Below, piece after piece: positions 1 through 7,653 of a stretch of DNA of 64,000 nucleotides. The first letter of the stretch is position 1. Each line of letters starts with the position of its first letter. A program made the position numbers and the translations under genes. Under the pieces are notes generated by a model, which saw nothing but the letters and a program-made list of their open reading frames with translations, was not told the origin of the DNA and did no database searches. The DNA comes from Pseudomonas mendocina (GTDB lineage: Bacteria; Pseudomonadota; Gammaproteobacteria; Pseudomonadales; Pseudomonadaceae), in assembly GCF_003008615.1 (NCBI RefSeq), contig NZ_CP027657.1:4836001-4900000 (forward strand), given 5' to 3'.

Positions 1-1522
1 GGTGCTGCTCGCGGATGGCCTGGCGGATCTGCCCGTGGTTGAGGTCGCTGCAGCCGCAGATGGCCTTCTCGCTCTTGGGTTTGACGTCTGCTGCGCCTCC
101 GACGGTGCTGATCAGGATCTGCTCGACCAGGCCGGTGCAGGAGCCGCAGGAACTGGCGGCCTTGGTGTGCTTCTTGACCTCGTCGACCGAGAACAGGCCG
201 TTCTCCTGGATCGCCTTGACGATGGTGCCCTTGCATACGCCGTTGCAGCCGCAGACTTCCATGCTATCGGGCATGTTGGCGGTCTTGTCCGCGCCCTGGT
301 GGCCGACGTCGCCGATGGCGCCTTCTCCGAACATCAGATGGTCGCGAATCTCGCTGACGTTGTGACCCTCGCGGATCTGGCGGAAGTACCAGCCGCCGTC
401 GGCGGTGTCGCCGTAGAGGCAGGCGCCGACCAGCACGTCGTCCTTGATCACCAGCTTCTTGTACACGCCACCGATGGGGTCGGAGAGGGTGATGGTTTCG
501 CTGCCTTCGCTGCCCATGAAGTCGCCAGCGGAGAACAGGTCTATGCCGGTGACCTTGAGCTTGGTGGAGGTCACCGAGCCCTGATAGCGCGAATAGCCAA
601 GCTGGGCCAGGTGGTTGGCGCAGACCTTGGCCTGCTCGAACAGCGGCGCCACCAGGCCGTAGGCGATGCCGCGATGACTGGCGCATTCGCCGATGGCGTA
701 GATGCGCGGATCGAAGGTCTGCAGCGTGTCGTTGACCAGAATGCCGCGGTTGCAGGCGATGCCGGCGCGCTCGGCCAGTTCGCTGTTGGGGCGGATGCCG
801 GCGGCCATCACCACCAGGTCGGCCGGGATCACCTCGCCGTCCTTGAATTTCACCGCGCAGACACGACCCTCGCCATTGTCCAGCAGCTCGGCGGTGTGTT
901 TGGGCAGGAGGAACTTCAGGCCGCGATCTGCCAAGGATTTCTGCAGTAGCTCACCGGCGGTGCGGTCGAGCTGACGCTCCAGCAGCCAGTCGCCGATGTG
1001 CACCACGGTCACGTCCATGCCGCGCAGTTTGAGGCCGTTAGCCGCCTCCAGGCCGAGCAGGCCGCCGCCGATGACCACGGCATGCTTGTGAGTCTTGGCA
1101 GTGTCCATCATCGCCCGCGTGTCGGCGATGTCGCGGTAGCCGATCACTCCGGTCAGATCCTTACCGGGGACGGGCAGGATGAAGGGCGTGGAGCCGGTGG
1201 CGATCAACAGGCGGTCGTACTCGGCTTCGCTGCCATCGTCGGCGATCACGCGGCGCGCCTTGCGGTCGATCTTCACCACCGTGCGCCCGAGCAGCAGCTT
1301 GACGCCGTTTTCGGTATACCAGTTGAGGTCGTTGAGGATGATGTCCTCGAATGCCTGCTCACCGGCCAGTACCGGCGAGAGCAGGATACGGTTGTAGTTG
1401 GGGTGTGGCTCGGCGCCGAACACGGTGATGTCGTACAGATCGGGAGCGAGCTTGAGCAGCTCTTCGAGGGTGCGCACACCCGCCATACCGTTGCCGATCA
1501 TCACCAGCTTGAGTTTTTGCAT
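1..1522 (-). CDS. nirB: Assimilatory nitrite reductase [NAD(P)H] large subunit, N-terminal 507 codons
   Basis: Reduces nitrite to ammonium in the cytoplasm with NAD(P)H, FAD, Fe-S and siroheme. The visible part starts MQKLKLVMIGNGMAG at an ATG at 1520-1522, with the FAD-binding glycine motif at residues 10-15, then a second nucleotide-binding stretch (IGGGLLGLEAA), then two BFD-like [2Fe-2S] segments with CGCNGVC and SSCGSC. The siroheme half lies beyond base 1, so the gene is cut by the window edge and not broken. It sits behind a sigma-54-type promoter and an ANTAR-type attenuated leader, so expression should need both nitrogen limitation and nitrate/nitrite. Identification is firm from the continuous reading frame and motif order. 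Confidence 0.96.
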   Translation of the reverse strand, partial: MQKLKLVMIGNGMAGVRTLEELLKLAPDLYDITVFGAEPHPNYNRILLSPVLAGEQAFEDIILNDLNWYTENGVKLLLGRTVVKIDRKARRVIADDGSEAEYDRLLIATGSTPFILPVPGKDLTGVIGYRDIADTRAMMDTAKTHKHAVVIGGGLLGLEAANGLKLRGMDVTVVHIGDWLLERQLDRTAGELLQKSLADRGLKFLLPKHTAELLDNGEGRVCAVKFKDGEVIPADLVVMAAGIRPNSELAERAGIACNRGILVNDTLQTFDPRIYAIGECASHRGIAYGLVAPLFEQAKVCANHLAQLGYSRYQGSVTSTKLKVTGIDLFSAGDFMGSEGSETITLSDPIGGVYKKLVIKDDVLVGACLYGDTADGGWYFRQIREGHNVSEIRDHLMFGEGAIGDVGHQGADKTANMPDSMEVCGCNGVCKGTIVKAIQENGLFSVDEVKKHTKAASSCGSCTGLVEQILISTVGGAADVKPKSEKAICGCSDLNHGQIRQAIREQH

Positions 1523-1581
1523 GCCGGCTATCTCCTGGGTCAATAGTCACGGAAAGCTGGCTGCCAGAAATGGCAGGCCAG

Positions 1582-1627
1582 AAAAACAAAAAAGGCGTCC
1601 CGCTAGTCACCTAGCGAGGACGCCTTT
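1582..1627 (-). terminator. Attenuator hairpin in the nirB leader
   Basis: On the minus strand AAAGGCGTCC, then CGCTAG, a GTGA loop, CTAGCG and GGACGCCTTT form a long stem followed by TTTTTTGTTTTT. It lies about 60 bp before the nirB start codon and so inside the transcribed leader, where it would stop transcription unless relieved. Confidence 0.9.
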
Positions 1628-1634
1628 GTCCAAG

Positions 1635-1677
1635 TCCCGAGCTCTCGGGAAGTGCGATGCTCTTCGTTGAGCACCGC
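1635..1677 (-). promoter_or_regulatory. Tandem hexaloop hairpins (ANTAR/NasT-type binding site) in nirB leader
   Basis: Two hairpins precede the terminator in the transcript. The first (1677-1654) has a 9-bp stem with one G-U pair closing the hexaloop AACGAA; the second (1650-1635) has stem TCCCG/CGGGA closing AGAGCT. Both loops have A at position 1 and G at position 4, the signature of ANTAR-domain RNA targets. NasT (with its sensor NasS) is the expected partner in Pseudomonas; neither gene is in the window. Confidence 0.8.
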
Positions 1678-1704
1678 GCTTTAATCAAGTTGTGTGGTTA
1701 GCAA

Positions 1705-1720
1705 TGCAGTGCTTGTGCCA
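1705..1720 (-). promoter_or_regulatory. Sigma-54 (-24/-12) promoter candidate for nirB
   Basis: Minus-strand TGGCACAAGCACTGCA matches the RpoN consensus TGGCACG-N4-TTGCA with the invariant GG and GC separated by exactly 10 nt. The start of transcription would fall near 1694, just before the first hexaloop hairpin, which fits the leader architecture. Confidence 0.65.
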
Positions 1721-1833
1721 ATTTGCCAAAGCCTCAAGTTTGGCGGGTTTCAGGGTGCATAGTGATTGCCCGCACTTTCTGCGGGTGCACCTTTTCAAGG
1801 CTGTGAGCGCCGATTTGGTGCGGCGCTGGCCTG

Positions 1834-2010
1834 TCAGTGACAGGGTTCGACCTTGCCGGCCGTGTGCTCGACCTGAATCGGCACCTGCGTCGTGGCGGCT
1901 TGATTGGTTGTTGTAGTGGCATGAGTGGGAAGGGGCAGGGTGAGCAGTGGCCAGGCGGAGAGGCTGGCGATCAGAGCTGCGCGCTGGGCGCGTTGACGCA
2001 TAGCTGGCAT
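1834..2010 (-). CDS. Small exported protein, unknown function (58 aa)
   Basis: No family recognised. The ATG at 2010 is preceded by a strong GGGAGG ribosome-binding site 7 nt away, which decides this start over a longer upstream one. The N-terminus has basic residues (MRQRAQRAA), a hydrophobic stretch and a signal-peptidase-like THA site near residue 30; the mature part would be only about 28 residues, rich in Thr, ending VEPCH. It lies between the thioesterase gene and the nirB promoter, same strand. Coding status is plausible but not proven: it is short and no homologue can be checked here. Confidence 0.45.
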   Translation of the reverse strand: MPAMRQRAQRAALIASLSAWPLLTLPLPTHATTTTNQAATTQVPIQVEHTAGKVEPCH

Positions 2011-2115
2011 TGCGGTTCCTCCCAAGGTCGCCCTGCACCGGGGCGGCGCAGGGCTTTTATCGTTATGCCCTAAGGCGTAGCAGAGGAATTAGCAACTGTC
2101 ACGCCAACAGGTCGG

Positions 2116-2562
2116 TTATCCGACCACACGATTGACCTTGGGGAATTTGGCGCTGAAAGGCTCCGGCATCGGCACCACCTTCGACTGCAGATAATCGAAG
2201 AACACGAAGCCGGATTTGGCCATCGCTACCAGCGCGCCGTCAGCCGGACGCGTGATACGGAAGGTGATGTCGCCACCGTACCTGTTGAAGTCCATCACGC
2301 CCACCTCGAACAGCAATTGGTCGCGTGCATGAGCTTCGGCGCGGTAGGTGGTGGCCAGGTCGGTAACGATGATGCCGGTGCCTTTGCCGTCGGTTTCGCG
2401 GATGCCGAACTCGAAGAGAAAACGGGCACGCGCCTCGGAAATCATCGAGATCATCGAGTCATTGCCCAGGTGGTTGGCGCCATTGATGTCGGTGACGCGC
2501 ACGGTCAGGTGGGTGCTGTAGTAATACTGGTCTTCGGGGAAGTCGAGGGTCAGGCGCGCCAT
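2116..2562 (-). CDS. Acyl-CoA thioesterase, 4-hydroxybenzoyl-CoA thioesterase (hotdog) family
   Basis: A 148-aa single hotdog-fold protein, the usual length for YbgC/4HBT-type thioesterases that hydrolyse acyl-CoA in the cytoplasm. The segment HLTVRVTDINGANHLGNDS corresponds to the conserved D/N-containing active-site loop of the family (normally YxDTDxxGHVNN-like), followed by the long helix ISEARARFLFEFG. Substrate cannot be told from sequence. It follows the PL7 lyase gene by 46 bp on the same strand, so the two may be cotranscribed, though their functions have no obvious link. Confidence 0.85.
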   Translation of the reverse strand: MARLTLDFPEDQYYYSTHLTVRVTDINGANHLGNDSMISMISEARARFLFEFGIRETDGKGTGIIVTDLATTYRAEAHARDQLLFEVGVMDFNRYGGDITFRITRPADGALVAMAKSGFVFFDYLQSKVVPMPEPFSAKFPKVNRVVG

Positions 2563-2608
2563 GATCAGGCCATTGTCGAGGAAAGCGGCGATTGTAAGCC
2601 GTCGCGCC

Positions 2609-3298
2609 TCAGCGGTGCAGGCTGTTGAGGTGATGGAAGGTGACGCGTCCGCCTTCGCTGTCCGGCCCGTAATTGTCCTGAATGTAGGCGCCGGCCTTGA
2701 AGTACAGGTGCTGGGTGCTCCAGGCGCTGCTCAACTGACGGTAATAGCTGCCGTCGTCGCCATCCGTGCTGGCCACGCTGACGCCGATGCGTCCGCTGGG
2801 CGTAACCCGCAGGTCGTAACCGAAGCGCTCGCCAAGCTGGATGTTTTCGGCCAGCAGGACGTTCTGTACCTCGCTGTCGCCAGGACGGACGCGTAGCAGC
2901 ATTTCCACCCGGCCCACACCGCGGCGATAGTGATATTGCAGCTTGATCAGCGGGTCATTCTGGCTGCCCGGCACATCGGTGCTGTGGATCTGGCCGATCA
3001 CCACCTTGTTGCGGCTGGGCACCTGGTCGACTTGCAGCACGGCACTGAGATAGTTGTCCGAACTCGCATGCAGCCAGTTGCCGAGGCTGCCGTCGCGCTG
3101 GGTTTCGCGCAGCTCGCTGCGTGGGTAGCGGGCATCGGCCGTGGTCGAGCCGGTGACCGGCACCCAGAAGGTCACGCTACCGTCGGCATTACGGCGAAAG
3201 TAGCGGCTCTCATAGCCGTTGTTCAGACGCTGGGTGGTGATGGTGGTGGGCGTTGGTTCGGTGGGAATCGACAGATTCCAGGTGGTGAGGTCGAGCAC
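2609..3298 (-). CDS. Polysaccharide lyase family 7 (alginate lyase 2 domain) protein
   Basis: A 229-aa single-domain PL7 lyase that should cleave alginate or a related uronan by beta-elimination. The three PL7 hallmarks are present: RSELRE (residues about 60-65), QIH (about 102-104, catalytic His region) and YFKAGAYIQ (about 199-207, catalytic Tyr region). No signal peptide is visible, so the enzyme is predicted cytoplasmic unless exported otherwise, which is also true of some Pseudomonas relatives. The start codon is GTG at 3298 and its ribosome-binding site is weak. It lies 97 bp downstream of the nitrate importer ATPase gene. In P. aeruginosa a PL7-like gene also neighbours nitrate assimilation genes (from memory). 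Confidence 0.93.
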   Translation of the reverse strand: MLDLTTWNLSIPTEPTPTTITTQRLNNGYESRYFRRNADGSVTFWVPVTGSTTADARYPRSELRETQRDGSLGNWLHASSDNYLSAVLQVDQVPSRNKVVIGQIHSTDVPGSQNDPLIKLQYHYRRGVGRVEMLLRVRPGDSEVQNVLLAENIQLGERFGYDLRVTPSGRIGVSVASTDGDDGSYYRQLSSAWSTQHLYFKAGAYIQDNYGPDSEGGRVTFHHLNSLHR

Positions 3299-3395
3299 GG
3301 GATTCTCTGCCTGTCGGTTGAATGCCCTAGTTCGTCCGTGCCAGAGGCCAGAGGTTCAACCGCTCCAGCCCTCGAGCCAGAGCGGTTGCTGGTGA

Positions 3396-4187
3396 TCAGG
3401 CGGCGGGCCGCTGCTGGCGCTGGTAGAGGAATTCCAGCACGGCAGTGCGATAGGCGTGGTACTGCGGGTCGTTGGCCAGGGCCAGGCGATCGCGCGGGCG
3501 CGGCAGCTCCACGCTGAGAATTTCGCCGACGGTGGCAGCCGGGCCGTTGGTCATCATCACGATGCGATCAGACAGCAATACCGCCTCATCCACGTCATGG
3601 GTGACCATCACCACGGTGCTCTGGGTTTCGCCGACGATACGCAGCAGCTCGTCCTGCAGATGGGCACGCGTCAGGGCATCGAGGGCTCCGAAGGGCTCGT
3701 CCATCAGCAGCACCTTGGGTTCCATGGCCAGGGCACGAGCGATGCCGACACGCTGTTTCATGCCGCCGGAGATCTCGTTGGGGTGCTTGTGCATGGCATG
3801 CGCCAGACCAACCATGTTCAGCGCCTGTTCGGTACGAGCCTTGAGTTGCGCCTTGTTTTCGCGCTCGCCGAATACGCGTTCCACCGCCAGGTGCACATTG
3901 CCGAAGCAGGTCATCCACGGCAGCAGGCTGTGGTTCTGGAACACCACCGCACGTTCCGGGCCGGGGCCGTCGATCTCGCGGCCGTTACATATCAGACCGC
4001 CCTCGTTGGCATCGAGCAGGCCGGCGATCAGGTTGAGTACCGTCGACTTGCCGCAGCCGGAGTGGCCGATCAGGGCGACGAACTCGCCGCGGGCGATACT
4101 CAGATTGACCTCGGACAGCGCCTGGAAACGGCCTTTCTTGGTGTCGAAGTGCTTGCTGACGCCGGTCAGCTCCACGAATTTGTCCAT
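3396..4187 (-). CDS. Nitrate ABC transporter ATP-binding protein
   Basis: A 263-aa ABC ATPase of the nitrate/sulfonate/taurine group, energising nitrate uptake. Walker A GHSGCGKS (about residues 42-49), the variant signature ISGGMKQR, Walker B VLLMDEP and the switch histidine in MVTHDVDEA are all intact. The gene follows the permease gene by 10 bp and is the last of the three-gene importer operon. It is the stand-alone ATPase type (NrtD/NasD-like), not fused to a second substrate-binding domain. Its cargo is inferred from the neighbouring NrtA homologue. Confidence 0.95.
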   Translation of the reverse strand: MDKFVELTGVSKHFDTKKGRFQALSEVNLSIARGEFVALIGHSGCGKSTVLNLIAGLLDANEGGLICNGREIDGPGPERAVVFQNHSLLPWMTCFGNVHLAVERVFGERENKAQLKARTEQALNMVGLAHAMHKHPNEISGGMKQRVGIARALAMEPKVLLMDEPFGALDALTRAHLQDELLRIVGETQSTVVMVTHDVDEAVLLSDRIVMMTNGPAATVGEILSVELPRPRDRLALANDPQYHAYRTAVLEFLYQRQQRPAA

Positions 4188-4197
4188 GTTCGTCTCC

Positions 4198-5049
4198 TTA
4201 GCTGGTGTAGTCGAAGCGTTTGGCGATCAGCAGCAGGCCTTGCTCCAGGGCGAGGCCGATCAGGCCGACGACGATGATGGCGATGAGAATGTGCTCGACG
4301 TTGAGGTTGTTCCACTCGTCCCATACCCAGAAGCCCAGGCCGATGCCGCCGGTGAGCATTTCCGCAGCAACTATCACCAGCCAGGCTACGCCGATGGACA
4401 GGCGAATGCCGGTCATCAAGTGCGGCAGCACGGCAGGGAAGAGGATGCGCGTCAGTACCTTGAACTCCGACAACTTGAGCACGCGGGCGACGTTCAGGTA
4501 GTCCTGCGGCACGCTGGCAACACCGGCAGCAGTGTTGAGGATGATCGGCCAGATCGAACTGATGAAAATCACCCAGATCGATGCCGGGCCGGCCGCCTCG
4601 AACACCAGCAGGCCGATCGGCAACCAGGCCAGCGGTGAGACCGGGCGCAGCAGACTGATGATTGGCGCGAGCATGCCGGCAAGAAAGGCGAAGCGGCCGA
4701 TGGCGAAGCCCAGCGGGATGCCCACCAGTGCGGCCAGACCGAAGCCGACGCCGACCCGGCCGAGCGAGTTGAGGATGTTCCAGCCGATGCCCATGTCGTT
4801 CGGGCCGTTGTCGTAGAACGGGTCGCTGAACAGCACCAGCGCCGACTGCCAGGTGCTCAGCGGCCCAGGCAGGCCTTCGCTGTATTGCGCCAGCAGCGAC
4901 CAGAAGCCGATGAAGGCGAGGATGCCGAGTAACGGGGCGATGCTGGCCTTGCCCAGGTTACCCAGTGTGGCGCCGCTCGGCAGCAGGGCGGCAGGCGAAA
5001 GGCGTGGTTTGGCGATTTGCGGCAGAGGCGTTTTCAGGGGCGCATTCAT
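4198..5049 (-). CDS. nrtB: Nitrate ABC transporter permease
   Basis: A 283-aa inner-membrane permease with an N-terminal cytoplasmic tail of about 35 residues and six or so membrane segments; the family EAA-like loop lies in the stretch RVLKLSEFKVLTRILFPAVLP around residue 195-215. The long insertion YDNGPNDMGIGWNI before the second helix is typical of NrtB/NtrB. Start ATG 5049 lies 12 bp after the nrtA stop, so the genes are tightly coupled. Confidence 0.95.
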   Translation of the reverse strand: MNAPLKTPLPQIAKPRLSPAALLPSGATLGNLGKASIAPLLGILAFIGFWSLLAQYSEGLPGPLSTWQSALVLFSDPFYDNGPNDMGIGWNILNSLGRVGVGFGLAALVGIPLGFAIGRFAFLAGMLAPIISLLRPVSPLAWLPIGLLVFEAAGPASIWVIFISSIWPIILNTAAGVASVPQDYLNVARVLKLSEFKVLTRILFPAVLPHLMTGIRLSIGVAWLVIVAAEMLTGGIGLGFWVWDEWNNLNVEHILIAIIVVGLIGLALEQGLLLIAKRFDYTS

Positions 5050-5061
5050 GTCGACCTCCGC

Positions 5062-6345
5062 TCAGGCTTTGATGACAAAGGAATCGGCGTAGACGGCCGG
5101 GTTGCTGCCGTCCCAGACCACACCGTCGATCAGCGTGCTGCTGCGCAGCGGGCTGCTCGGCACTGCCAGTTTCAGCGCACTGGCGGCCTCGGCGTAGAGC
5201 GCTGTCTGATTGATCTGCGCGGCGACTGCCACATAGTCCGGCGCCTCCTTGAGCAGGCCCCAGCGCTTGAACTGGGTGAGGAACCACATGCCGTCGGAGT
5301 GGTAGGGGAAGTTGACGCTGCCGTCCTTGCAGAAGGCCATGGCGTGCTCGTCCTTCCAGCTGTTGCCGAGGCCGTCCTCGTACTGGGCGAGGAAGCGCGG
5401 TTCGATCACCTGTACCGGTGCGTTGACGTAGGCCTTGCCGGAAATCAGCTTGGCGGTGCTCTTGCGGTTCTCCTCGCTGGCCTCGATGAAACGGCTGGCG
5501 TCGAGAATGGCCATGATCAGTGCGCGGGCGGCGTTGGGATACTGCTCGATAAAGGCGCGGGTGGTGCCCAGCACCTTCTCCGGGTGATCCGGCCAGATCT
5601 GCTGGGTGGTGGTGGCGGTGAAGCCGATCTTGTCGAAGATCGCCCGTGCGCCCCAGGGCTCGCCGACACAGAAGCCATCCATGTTGCCGACACGCATGTT
5701 GGCCACCATCTGCGGCGGCGGCACGACGATGGTCTTCACGTCGCTCATCGGGTTGATGCCGACACTGGCCAGCCAGTAATATAGCCACATGGCGTGAGTG
5801 CCGGTGGGGAAGGTCTGGGCGAAAGTCAGCGGGTTGCCGCCTTTCTTGACGTGCTCGGCCAGTTGCGCGCCATTGGTGACACCCGCTTCGCGCAGTTGCC
5901 TGGAAAGGGTGATGGCCTGGCCGTTCTGGTTCAGGCCCATTAATACGGCCATATCCCTCTGCGGGCCAGCCAGACCTAGCTGGGCACCGTACATCATGCC
6001 GTAGAGCACGTGGGCCGCATCCAGCTCACCGGTGTTGAGCTTGTCACGCACACCGGCCCAGGACGCCTCCTTGCTCGGGGTGATGCTCAGACCGTACTTC
6101 TCGCCGAAGCCCTGCGTTGCCGCGACTACCACCGAGGCGCAATCGGTCAGCGGGATGAAACCCACTTTCAGCGCAGCCTTTTCCGGGGCATCGGAACCAG
6201 CTGCCCAGGCAGCGCTACGCAGCGAGGCCGGTGCCGAGAGCCCGAGGGCGGCGATACCGCCGAGTGCGCCGGCCATGGCGATGGATTGCTTGAGGAAGTT
6301 GCGGCGGCTGCTGTCGACGGTCTTTTTCGAATCACGATCGGTCAT
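5062..6345 (-). CDS. nrtA: Nitrate ABC transporter substrate-binding protein, Tat-exported
   Basis: A 427-aa periplasmic nitrate/nitrite-binding protein. The N-terminus has a twin-arginine signal (SSRRNFLKQS at about residues 12-21) and then a hydrophobic Ala/Gly-rich stretch ending near AWA. The body matches NrtA/NasF, including KVGFIPLTDCASVVVAA and the conserved VGEPWGARA region. First gene of the importer operon, preceded by a sigma-54-type promoter and an ANTAR-type leader, so it should be controlled like nirB. Confidence 0.95.
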   Translation of the reverse strand: MTDRDSKKTVDSSRRNFLKQSIAMAGALGGIAALGLSAPASLRSAAWAAGSDAPEKAALKVGFIPLTDCASVVVAATQGFGEKYGLSITPSKEASWAGVRDKLNTGELDAAHVLYGMMYGAQLGLAGPQRDMAVLMGLNQNGQAITLSRQLREAGVTNGAQLAEHVKKGGNPLTFAQTFPTGTHAMWLYYWLASVGINPMSDVKTIVVPPPQMVANMRVGNMDGFCVGEPWGARAIFDKIGFTATTTQQIWPDHPEKVLGTTRAFIEQYPNAARALIMAILDASRFIEASEENRKSTAKLISGKAYVNAPVQVIEPRFLAQYEDGLGNSWKDEHAMAFCKDGSVNFPYHSDGMWFLTQFKRWGLLKEAPDYVAVAAQINQTALYAEAASALKLAVPSSPLRSSTLIDGVVWDGSNPAVYADSFVIKA

Positions 6346-6375
6346 GGGCTGATCTCTTTATTCGGGGCATAAAAA

Positions 6376-6430
6376 AACGGCGTACGTCGGATCACCTCGA
6401 TGGGAGGAAGGTGATCGGACGGACGCCGTT
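6376..6430 (-). terminator. Attenuator hairpin in the nrtA leader
   Basis: On the minus strand the outer stem AACGGCG/CGCCGTT and the inner stem GATCACC/GGTGATC enclose a 12-nt loop and are followed by a run of seven T. It ends about 30 bp before the nrtA start codon. Its 5' arm overlaps the second hexaloop hairpin (6420-6435), so the two structures exclude each other. Confidence 0.88.
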
Positions 6431-6464
6431 GTCCGTGATCCTCGGCCCGCCGCCGTTGGCGTGC
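6420..6464 (-). promoter_or_regulatory. Tandem hexaloop hairpins (ANTAR/NasT-type binding site) in nrtA leader
   Basis: First hairpin 6464-6445: stem GCACGCC/GGCGGGC with one A.G mismatch, loop AACGGC. Second hairpin 6435-6420: stem CGGAC/GTCCG, loop AACGGC. The loops are identical and have A1 and G4 as required for ANTAR recognition. Binding would hold the second hairpin and disrupt the terminator it overlaps. Confidence 0.78.
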
Positions 6465-6488
6465 TACGCAGGATGCTTGCTGTGATCT

Positions 6489-6504
6489 AGCAAGTGGCTT
6501 GCCA
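6489..6504 (-). promoter_or_regulatory. Sigma-54 (-24/-12) promoter candidate for nrtA
   Basis: Minus-strand TGGCAAGCCACTTGCT fits TGGCACG-N4-TTGCW with one mismatch and the required 10-nt spacing between GG and GC. Predicted start near 6478, immediately ahead of the hexaloop hairpins. Confidence 0.65.
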
Positions 6505-6684
6505 GTTCTGGTTTGGGATGCCTCTGCCTTGGGCCGATAACCCGCCGCGCATTATCGGCAGGCCTTCTTGAGGTGCTTGCTGCCTGCTAGAGACAGGGAT
6601 GTAGCCTGAACCGATGCGCATCGTTATGGGCCAATGTCGTGCACCGCTCTGCCTTGCTGAGCTTTTTTGGGTCGGATGGTACTT

Positions 6685-6999
6685 CTACGAGGCTGGCTGG
6701 ATATGCGCCTCTTCGACAAAGTCACGCAACCAGCGCAGCACCTCCACTGCCTCCCAGCGGGCTGGATCGAACAGTGCGTAGGCGAGTCCCTGATAACCGA
6801 CCACATCCAGTTGCCGGTGATAGCCCGCACGCTGCAAAAGCGCCTCGATCTCGGCGAAACAGCTGTTGAAGTGCTGGCGATTGAACGGAGTGCGACTCTC
6901 GGTAACGATGCCTTCGAGCAGCAGCTCATCGACCATCTCGCGCACGCGCTCCAGCGGCATGCGGTTCACTCGGTGTTTCAGCTGCAGTACGTCCAGCAT
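6685..6999 (-). CDS. Conserved-looking hypothetical protein, LexA-box neighbour
   Basis: 104 aa, soluble, no signal or membrane segment; begins MLDVLQLKHRVNRMPLER and contains a mostly helical, Leu/Glu-rich fold. No family recognised. A GGAGCGCC sequence precedes the ATG at 6999. Its promoter region, shared with the divergent lipoprotein gene, carries a good LexA box at 7056-7071, about 57-72 bp upstream, so SOS control is likely for one or both. An overlapping ORF at 6624-6929 in another frame is judged a shadow. Confidence 0.65.
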   Translation of the reverse strand: MLDVLQLKHRVNRMPLERVREMVDELLLEGIVTESRTPFNRQHFNSCFAEIEALLQRAGYHRQLDVVGYQGLAYALFDPARWEAVEVLRWLRDFVEEAHIQPAS

Positions 7000-7055
7000 G
7001 ATGGCGCTCCTGTTTGATCGGTGTTTTACCTGCGGAATAGGGTAATCGAAAAATA

Positions 7056-7071
7056 CTGTACAAATAAACAG
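7056..7071. promoter_or_regulatory. LexA (SOS) box
   Basis: CTGTACAAATAAACAG matches the CTG-N10-CAG LexA consensus (CTGT-N8-ACAG) and is AT-rich in the middle as expected. It lies between the divergent genes at 6999 (minus) and 7154 (plus). Confidence 0.75.
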
Positions 7072-7153
7072 TATTAGGTGATAGTGGCCTCACTCAGGCG
7101 ACAACAACCCGTCCACCGTGCAGATGTGGGCGCCTTGCAAGGGGGTATTGGCA

Positions 7154-7546
7154 ATGCAACAGATGCTGATGACGATTGTGCTATTGGCCCTGCTCAGCGG
7201 CTGCGCGCAACCGCAGATCGAGCGACCACAGGCCAACGGCGCCTATCTGGTGATCGAGGGTGACCAGGCCTGGGCCGTGTTGGTTTCCGATGGCCAGCGA
7301 GTCGAGGAGGAGGGCGTCGTACTCGACGTGGTTCGTCTGCCCAGCCATCACTCGAACATTGCGGCCAGTTACGTGATCGAAACGCCCAATTGCGGCAAGC
7401 TGCAGTGGCTAACCGAGCGGCATGGTGCCGCGGAAGGGGAAACCACGCTGCTGCCGGCGGCGTTCAATGAGCAATTGAGCAAGCCGGGTTGCGTGTTGGC
7501 ACAAGGCTTGAGCCGAGCCTGGACGGCCCTCGACTATTCCGGCTGA
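7154..7546 (+). CDS. Small lipoprotein, unknown function
   Basis: 130-aa predicted lipoprotein. An AAGGGGG ribosome-binding site 8 nt before the ATG at 7154 selects this start over one 36 bp upstream. The signal ends in the lipobox LLSGC, so Cys at about residue 16 would be acylated; the following residues AQPQ do not include Asp at +2, suggesting outer-membrane sorting. The mature domain has two Cys (NCGKL and GCVLA) that could form a disulfide. No family recognised. Divergent from the 104-aa gene across a LexA box and followed by a bidirectional terminator. Confidence 0.75.
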   Translation: MQQMLMTIVLLALLSGCAQPQIERPQANGAYLVIEGDQAWAVLVSDGQRVEEEGVVLDVVRLPSHHSNIAASYVIETPNCGKLQWLTERHGAAEGETTLLPAAFNEQLSKPGCVLAQGLSRAWTALDYSG

Positions 7547-7595
7547 CGCGTAGGGTGTGCCGGGCGCCCCGAGGCTCACAGCAGTTAAATTCCCG

Positions 7596-7633
7596 AAAAA
7601 AGCGCCGCGACCTCAACGGAAGCGGCGCTTTTC
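7596..7633. terminator. Bidirectional intrinsic terminator
   Basis: AAAAGCGCCGC (7598-7608) pairs with GCGGCGCTTTT (7622-7632), with A-runs and T-runs on both sides. It separates the convergent lipoprotein and crotonase genes. Confidence 0.85.
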
Positions 7634-7653
7634 ATTGGCACGCTGTGGCGTGT

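Noticed and set aside
2..949. Long plus-strand ORF at the left edge
   Set aside because: Antisense to nirB, whose minus-strand frame carries the FAD and Fe-S motifs.
1734..2038. Overlapping ORFs around the small exported peptide
   Set aside because: Lack ribosome-binding sites and signal features seen in the 1834-2010 frame.
6481..6500. Hairpin with 7-nt loop upstream of nrtA as an ANTAR hairpin
   Set aside because: Lies within or before the sigma-54 promoter and so outside the predicted transcript; proper hexaloops are found at 6420-6464.
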